A DNA stretch of 64,000 bases from Saccharomycodes ludwigii. Lineage: Eukaryota; Ascomycota; Saccharomycetes; Saccharomycodales; Saccharomycodaceae. The notes under the pieces are model-generated. The model was not told the DNA's origin. It searched no databases and was given only the letters and a program-made list of their open reading frames with translations. Every line of letters begins with the position of its first letter. Within the stretch, counting starts at the first letter, position 1. Where the stretch lies: NCBI RefSeq assembly GCF_020623625.1, contig NC_060203.1, forward strand, positions 744,001-808,000, read 5' to 3'. Position numbers and translations under genes: made by a program. Positions 59,155-64,000 of this stretch are shown in pieces.

Positions 59155-60124
59155 ACTATTTGTGTGTGTGTGTGTGTGTGTGTTATTTTATATATCGTTT
59201 TATTTATTTAGGTCACTTTGTAATTCTTGTATCTGATAGGGGGTGTGAAAATATAAAAAGAAAATATGGCTATCTTTAATTATTTTTTTTTTATCCTTTT
59301 TTGGTTTTTTTTTTTTTTTTTTCTTTTTTTTTAAAAATATATATGCATATATATAATCTAATACAAAATGGTTTATTTGAGGATTTGTTCAATTCAGTCT
59401 ACTTTTCTCATATGAATAAAAGGTGAAAGTAGAATTGGATCTTTTATTTTTTATGTTGCTCAAAAGTTTAAACGATAACTCAAAAACAAAAATAAATAAA
59501 GAAATAAAGAAATAGTAAATAGTAAATAAATAAAAAAAAAAAAAAGACGCAAGGGCCAGTACTCAGTATCAGATTTTGTAATATAGGGAGTAAGGAAAAG
59601 AATTAAATAAAATACAAGATGTAAAGTAAATAAAAACACTTGAATCGCAATCTTAAAATTTGTATTTGCGGAGAATAAAAAAGAAGAGGAAAAAAAAAAG
59701 CTAAACTTTAAGTGAAATTGCTGAATGATTTATTCTTGTCAGCATTTTAATAGATAATAATTAATACAATAGTATCTGAAGAATATGTTATTATTGTTGG
59801 TTTTATAATTGCCACAAAAGCTACCGTGGAAAGCGAAAAAAAAAAAGGAGACGGAGACGGGCTAAAGAAAGCAAGTGAAAAAGAAAAAAAGGGAGTATTA
59901 TAACGCACGCAGATATCAATGTACACTGTATTTGTATTTGTATTTGTATTTGTATTTGTTTTTGTTTTTGTTTTTGTTTTTGTTTTAAAATAACAAACCG
60001 ATGCAAAATAACCAAATGAATAAATGAATAAATAGAGCAAACTAAATAATATCCGGGTTGTCAAAGGTAATCGTAAAGGACTTAGGATATATCTGTGTGT
60101 AATCTTACTTCCTCTATTTCAGCC

Positions 60125-60131
60125 CGGGTAA
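60125..60131 (-). promoter_or_regulatory. Reb1-type site TTACCCG
   Basis: CGGGTAA within GCCCGGGTAA, the same ten bases as at about 12713-12722. It lies 310 bp beyond the VMA9 stop and 970 bp upstream of ROG3. Confidence 0.45.
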
Positions 60132-60188
60132 TCATTCCATATATTTATATATATATATACATTTAATAAAGATAAGAATTACGATAAT

Positions 60189-60202
60189 TAAGCACGTGCT
60201 TA
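60189..60202. promoter_or_regulatory. 14-bp palindrome with CACGTG E-box
   Basis: TAAGCACGTGCTTA is a perfect palindrome with the Cbf1/Pho4 core, 58 bp from the Reb1-type site. Confidence 0.5.
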
Positions 60203-60439
60203 CATACTAATTAAATTAAGAAAAAAAAAAAACATCTGTACATTTTATTTTATCAATAAAAGAATCATAGTTGTTTTAAAACAAAAATCTGGGTTCTCGT
60301 TAAAGATGTTATATAAATGAAAAATTTAGCTAAAAGATTTGGTTAGAATAGTCCAAGGGGGAAAAAAAAATATATATATATATATTAATTTGTTTGTGTA
60401 TACTTTTCAAATTATTTTCTGAATAAATTCTCCTGCGCA

Positions 60440-60831
60440 TCATTCTGCAAACTCAGGTCTTAAATCAGAACGACGAGGCATTACCAATGGATGTAATTGT
60501 GCCAAGTACGTAATAGCCCACATTAAAAACATCATAGATAACGTTAGGATAAATGTACTCCTCCAAACTGTTTGGTTATTTTTAGGAGCTATAAACCAAA
60601 ATATTACAGAAACAATAGATACCACTAATAATGCTATAACAACCGTGTAACTTTACATAATACATTGAAACCAGAGAAAAAAGGATAAAATATGATTTAT
60701 AAATGTTAGTAAGTTGAGGGGGGAAATCACACAGATTAAGGGAATAAAAATTACAGCCAGAGACTTTTGTAACTTAATGCTAAATTAAATTCCTTGTAAT
60801 TATTGTTATTGTATACATACAAACTAGCCAT
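60440..60831 (-). CDS. VMA9: V-ATPase subunit e (VMA9), two exons
   Basis: Exon 1 is 60821-60831 (ATGGCTAGTTT), exon 2 is 60440-60650. Joined they give 73 aa, the same length as S. cerevisiae Vma9, starting MASFYTVV (Sc MSSFYTVV), with FWFIAPKNNQTVWRS, MMFLMWAITYLAQLHPLV and the identical end PRRSDLRPEFAE. Two membrane segments. The intron has GTATGT, a TACTAAC branch point and AAAG as the first AG after it. Role: Vo-sector subunit needed for vacuolar ATPase assembly. S. cerevisiae VMA9 is also spliced. It is divergent from STP22; both genes lie close together on S. cerevisiae chromosome III (YCL005W-A, YCL008C). Confidence 0.96.
60651..60820 (-). other. Spliceosomal intron of VMA9 (170 nt)
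   Basis: 5' splice site GTATGT at 60820-60815, branch point TACTAAC at 60711-60705, 3' splice site AAAG ending at 60651, about 53 nt from the branch point and the first AG after it. An AG-only check plus reading frame (TT joined to T TAC) fixes the junction after 11 coding bases. Confidence 0.93.
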
Positions 60832-61390
60832 ATTGCCTCGTTCGATATGTCTATTTATGTTTTTGTCTCTTACGGGGTGTAGAAGTAAGTATATATAATG
60901 AAACTTGTTGATGAACTAGCTAGTGCATTTGGAAAATGATTGTAAACGCTTAAAATTCTGGGAATAAACTGGTAAAAGAAAAGGGAAAAAAAAAATAAAA
61001 ATATTCCTGTTGTTTTTTTTTTTAAATAAAAAAAAAAATAAAAAAAAAAAATAAAAAAAAAAATAAAAAAAAAAATGCAACCAAAAATTAAATTTGCTAT
61101 GTTTGTAGCAAAAGGAATCTTTTTGATTATTTGACTAGTCTATTTTTTTTTTAGAAAAAAAAAAAAAAAAAAAAAAAGAAAAAAAGAAAAAAAAAAGGAA
61201 TATTTGTGACCAAATACATTTGCAGATGATTAAACGCTAAACTTATTTTGATAAAATTAAATCTTATTCATAATTTAATTCATCAGTAAGTAGTTTTGTA
61301 TAAACTTTCCAAGTATTTATCATTAAATCCAATAAATATAAATATATATATACATATATACATATATTTATAATACGATACCACACAGTA
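60832..61390. other. Divergent promoter between VMA9 and STP22
   Basis: 559 bp. Four units of T plus A11 at about 61027-61075 and an A24 run near 61156-61180. TATA-like runs lie at 61340-61375. No gene seen. Confidence 0.6.
61027..61075 (+). repeat. 12-bp repeat, T followed by about 11 A, four units
   Basis: Regularly phased A tracts at 12-bp spacing, preceded by T12; nearly in phase with the helix, so it may be bent or stiff DNA. Confidence 0.8.
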
Positions 61391-62803
61391 ATGACAGATC
61401 AATTACAGGTGCCATACCAAGTTTTAGATTGGTTAGTTAGAGTCATACATCCAATTTATGAATCACCCAAATCGGTGTTTAATGACGTAGTGTATGCCTT
61501 AAATCAATATCAATACATTTTAAGACCCAAAACAAAAGTTTATACTGATGTCAACGGTGTATCGCAATTGCTATTATGCTTGTATGGCAAAATCGGAGTT
61601 GACAATAGTATTCCCATTATATTATGGATACCCGTGAATTATTTGAGCAATAATGGTCGTGATAACGATCCCTGGATTGTTTTGGATTTTGATATATTAC
61701 CTGAAAACTATGAGATTGTTAACGAGCATCATGGCGCTGAAGCTATTTCAAACAAATATGTTAAAGGGGAAAGTGGTATAATTAACATCCCTAGCTTATC
61801 ACACAATAGTAGCGTGGATATTGCCACCACCTCTCCTCTTCCAGGCACAAGGCTTTGTAATATAATAAGTGAATTATTGTACATATTTAAGGACTCCAGG
61901 GCAATAACTAATGATATGTTATCGTCAATTTCAAAAAAAACGCCCCCATTGCCAATCAAAGGCACAGCAACTTCCAATGACACTAGTACTAGAAACATCA
62001 TGCCTTCTTTAAACAAGCCCACATTACCACCAAAGCAATCTTTAGATCACGACAAAAGTTATGGTCCCACAACACACACCGATGACTTTAATGAGTATTC
62101 ACCACCAGCCGCAGTAAAAGTGGCACCAGTGCCTGCGATTCCGCAAAGACCTGATAAATTGACCAACTTCCAATCAGTAAAACCGAATAAAGAGGAGACA
62201 CAACAGCCCATTCAAGAAATAGATTATGTGGGTATAAATACTACTGATAATGATAGCAGCGAAAAGGAACACTTGCTCAATACTTTACAAAGAATTATAA
62301 ATAATTTGGGGTCAAACGATAAAATTCGACAAGAAACAGCTTTAAACGATAAAATAGCGCAAGTGAATTCAGTTATTAAAGGATTTGAAAAAGTTTACGA
62401 CTTCCAAAATAGCACGTTGAAAAAATTTAATGAGAATATCCAATCTTCAAATATAGAATTGAAACAGAAAATGAATTTATTCCATGAGAGACAAAAGATT
62501 TTACAGCAAACATGTGCTAGAGTGTCACAAACACCTGTTAAAGATTTAATAGAAGAAAATGATGAACATGACTCTAAAATGATTCATTTAGTAGCAAAAG
62601 ATAGAGCATTGGAAGATGCTATTTATATGTTATTTAAATTATTTAATGCGCTATGTGAAGATGGGCAACATCAATCGGAAGATATTAATGATAATATATC
62701 CTTAGAGAGTTATTTAAAAAAAACTCGTAAATTGGCTAGGGAACAATTTATGGTACGATACGAAATATATTCACAGAATATCAATAATACGGATAAGTCA
62801 TAG
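61391..62803 (+). CDS. STP22: ESCRT-I subunit STP22/VPS23 (TSG101)
   Basis: 470 aa (S. cerevisiae 385). Residues 1-155 form the UEV domain (VFNDVVYALNQYQYILRPKT, LLCLYGKIG, IPIILWIPVNY) without a catalytic Cys, as expected for a ubiquitin-binding variant. A Pro-rich linker (185-270, PPLPIKG, PTLPPKQ) follows, then a coiled coil (about 285-395), and the steadiness box with KLAREQFMVRYEIY at about 442-456. Role: recognises ubiquitinated cargo at endosomes and assembles with Vps28 and Vps37. The linker is longer than in S. cerevisiae. Confidence 0.93.
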   Translation: MTDQLQVPYQVLDWLVRVIHPIYESPKSVFNDVVYALNQYQYILRPKTKVYTDVNGVSQLLLCLYGKIGVDNSIPIILWIPVNYLSNNGRDNDPWIVLDFDILPENYEIVNEHHGAEAISNKYVKGESGIINIPSLSHNSSVDIATTSPLPGTRLCNIISELLYIFKDSRAITNDMLSSISKKTPPLPIKGTATSNDTSTRNIMPSLNKPTLPPKQSLDHDKSYGPTTHTDDFNEYSPPAAVKVAPVPAIPQRPDKLTNFQSVKPNKEETQQPIQEIDYVGINTTDNDSSEKEHLLNTLQRIINNLGSNDKIRQETALNDKIAQVNSVIKGFEKVYDFQNSTLKKFNENIQSSNIELKQKMNLFHERQKILQQTCARVSQTPVKDLIEENDEHDSKMIHLVAKDRALEDAIYMLFKLFNALCEDGQHQSEDINDNISLESYLKKTRKLAREQFMVRYEIYSQNINNTDKS

Positions 62804-63491
62804 TATAAAAGGGAAAAGGGAGAGGGGAGTGTAAAAACGCAGATGGTTTAGGCTTTTGTAATTGTAGTGGAAAAGTTTTATTATTATTATTATTATTATT
62901 ATTTTTTTTTTTTTTTTGCTTTTTTATTTTTAATTGATGGTAAAATTTAATTAAAACATTTCTTCAATGTGGTGGTACAAGTTCTGTATTCCCGAGAGAT
63001 CACGGGCCTTTGAGTCTTTCGGATGTTCATGAAATATCGATATTTGGAAACGAGAAAGAAAATGGGGAAAAAAAAAAACGTTTCTTTTTTTTTTCTTCTT
63101 CCAAGATTTCTAATTTTATTTACTTTCTTATTTTCATTAAAAATAAAAAAAAAAATAGAAAAAAATTTTTTTTCTTGATTATTTTTCCTTTTTTTTTTTT
63201 TCCATTTGATTTATGTTTTATATTCTTTCCTGACACATTATCCACCACTTGTTTTAATAATTCTTTTTTCTTTATTCAGGTTCTTGCACACATTATATAT
63301 ATCCCATTTTTAAAGAATCCATTAAGTCTCCTCCACTTTGATTAAAATAAAAAAGGATAATTAAATATTTCAATTTTTTTTGTTATTTTTTTTTTTTTTT
63401 TTTCTTCTTCTTCTTCTTTCTTTTTTTTTCTTTTAATTTACCTTTTTGACTCTGATTTTGAACAAGCACGAAGAACAATATAAGCAAAAAA
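62804..63491. other. Intergenic region upstream of CBF5
   Basis: (ATT)8 at about 62880-62903, T runs, and a less AT-rich stretch at 62965-63060 containing CCCGAGAGATCACGGG and the perfect 14-bp palindrome AAATATCGATATTT (63032-63045). The last 130 bp are a pyrimidine-rich tract (TTCTTCTTCTTC) typical of a strong promoter. Confidence 0.6.
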
Positions 63492-64000
63492 ATGAGTGAA
63501 GAATACGTTATTAAACCAGAAAACGTTACTCCATCTGCTGATAGCAGTAGCTGGCCGTTATTATTAAAAAATTACGATAAGTTACTAGTTAGAAGCGGAC
63601 ATTACACTCCTATTCCAACAGGTTCTTCTCCATTAAAAAGGGACATCAAGTCCTACATTAGCTCCGGTGTTATTAATTTAGATAAACCATCCAACCCATC
63701 TTCTCATGAAGTTGTTGCTTGGATTAAAAGAATCTTGCGTTGTGATAAAACTGGTCATTCAGGTACTTTGGATCCAAAAGTTACTGGTTGTTTGATCGTT
63801 TGTATTGATAGGGCTACTAGATTGGTTAAATCCCAACAAGGAGCCGGTAAGGAGTATGTTTGTATTGCCAGATTGCATGATGCCTTAAAAGACGAAAAGG
63901 ATTTGGGTAGGGCTTTAGAAAACTTAACTGGTGCTTTGTTTCAAAGACCACCTTTAATCTCTGCTGTTAAGCGTCAGTTACGTGTTCGTACGATTTATGA
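63492..64000 (+). CDS. CBF5: H/ACA snoRNP pseudouridine synthase CBF5 (N-terminal part; continues past window)
   Basis: ATG at 63492, 169 codons to the window end; the full protein is about 480 aa. [10 protein letters not shown], then [19 protein letters not shown] and [15 protein letters not shown] (88-101) with the catalytic Asp94, match Cbf5/dyskerin nearly residue for residue. Role: catalytic subunit of H/ACA snoRNPs that converts uridine to pseudouridine in rRNA. Codon use is that of a highly expressed gene. Confidence 0.97.
   Translation, partial: MSEEYVIKPENVTPSADSSSWPLLLKNYDKLLVRSGHYTPIPTGSSPLKRDIKSYISSGVINLDKPSNPSSHEVVAWIKRILRCDKTGHSGTLDPKVTGCLIVCIDRATRLVKSQQGAGKEYVCIARLHDALKDEKDLGRALENLTGALFQRPPLISAVKRQLRVRTIY

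Larger units (their letters stand above)
59155..60439. other. Promoter region of ROG3 and 3' region of VMA9
   Basis: 1.3 kb. Includes (TG)10 at 59161-59181 in the ROG3 leader, a (TATTTG)/(TTTTTG) run at about 59928-59986, a Reb1-type site and an E-box palindrome. A plus-strand open stretch near 59757-59907 (EEYVIIVGFIIATKATVE) has no ATG and no splice signals. Confidence 0.6.

Noticed and set aside
59757-59907. Plus-strand open stretch reading EEYVIIVGFIIATKATVE
   Set aside because: No ATG and no convincing splice signals; possible chance in purine-rich DNA.
1-64000. CRISPR arrays, rRNA genes, snoRNAs, operons, origins
   Set aside because: No CRISPR or rRNA signature; eukaryotic gene layout. 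snoRNA boxes and ARS cores are too short to call by eye in such AT-rich DNA.

Overview
The window is nuclear DNA of a budding yeast. It is very AT-rich and full of A/T homopolymers. Genes are intron-poor, and the one intron I can prove uses GTATGT and TACTAAC. The proteins are recognisable orthologues of Saccharomyces cerevisiae genes read with the standard code. Gene order looks ancestral (pre whole-genome duplication): single genes here interleave what S. cerevisiae splits between chromosomes III and V. Asn/Ser-rich proteins, a PA14 flocculin and this gene order fit a Saccharomycodes-like or other non-WGD yeast; the species is an inference.

Left part (1-34.6 kb): a partial flocculin, a tRNA-Val, then RHB1-like GTPase, a Sou-type SDR, an NPP-family protein with an altered zinc site, GTT3-like, PMP1/PMP2-like (41 aa), an EAF5-position ORF, MMS21, SLM5, PXP1, a GPI wall protein, a GATA factor (GAT2-like), a second identical tRNA-Val, EDC3, VAC8 and a gamma-glutamyltransferase-family protein. 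Most of this is one conserved block (YCR024C-YCR027C merged with YEL013W-YEL020C).

Middle (34.6-38.2 kb): a lineage-specific island with an orphan Asn-rich protein, a frameshifted small ORF and decayed coding traces, one of which resembles the C-terminus of a hAT transposase.

Right part (38.2-64 kb): HAP1, an ornithine cyclodeaminase-like gene (YGL159W type), MCP2, SYM1, a tRNA-Ile, a DUF1776/PBR1-like gene, cytosolic prolyl-tRNA synthetase, HIS2, a D-amino-acid oxidase, ROG3/ROD1, spliced VMA9, STP22/VPS23 and the start of CBF5. HAP1-MCP2-SYM1, HIS2-ROG3 and VMA9-STP22 are also near neighbours in S. cerevisiae.

Most of the window is conserved housekeeping sequence; I do not see a clear new multi-gene system. 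The points most worth a second look are a probable NPP pseudoenzyme (7.5-10.7 kb), an inverted decayed copy of the GATA finger just behind the GATA gene (26.0-26.3 kb), the decayed island at 36.6-38 kb, a cluster of short uORFs in the long GATA leader, and a bacterial-type GGT-like enzyme.
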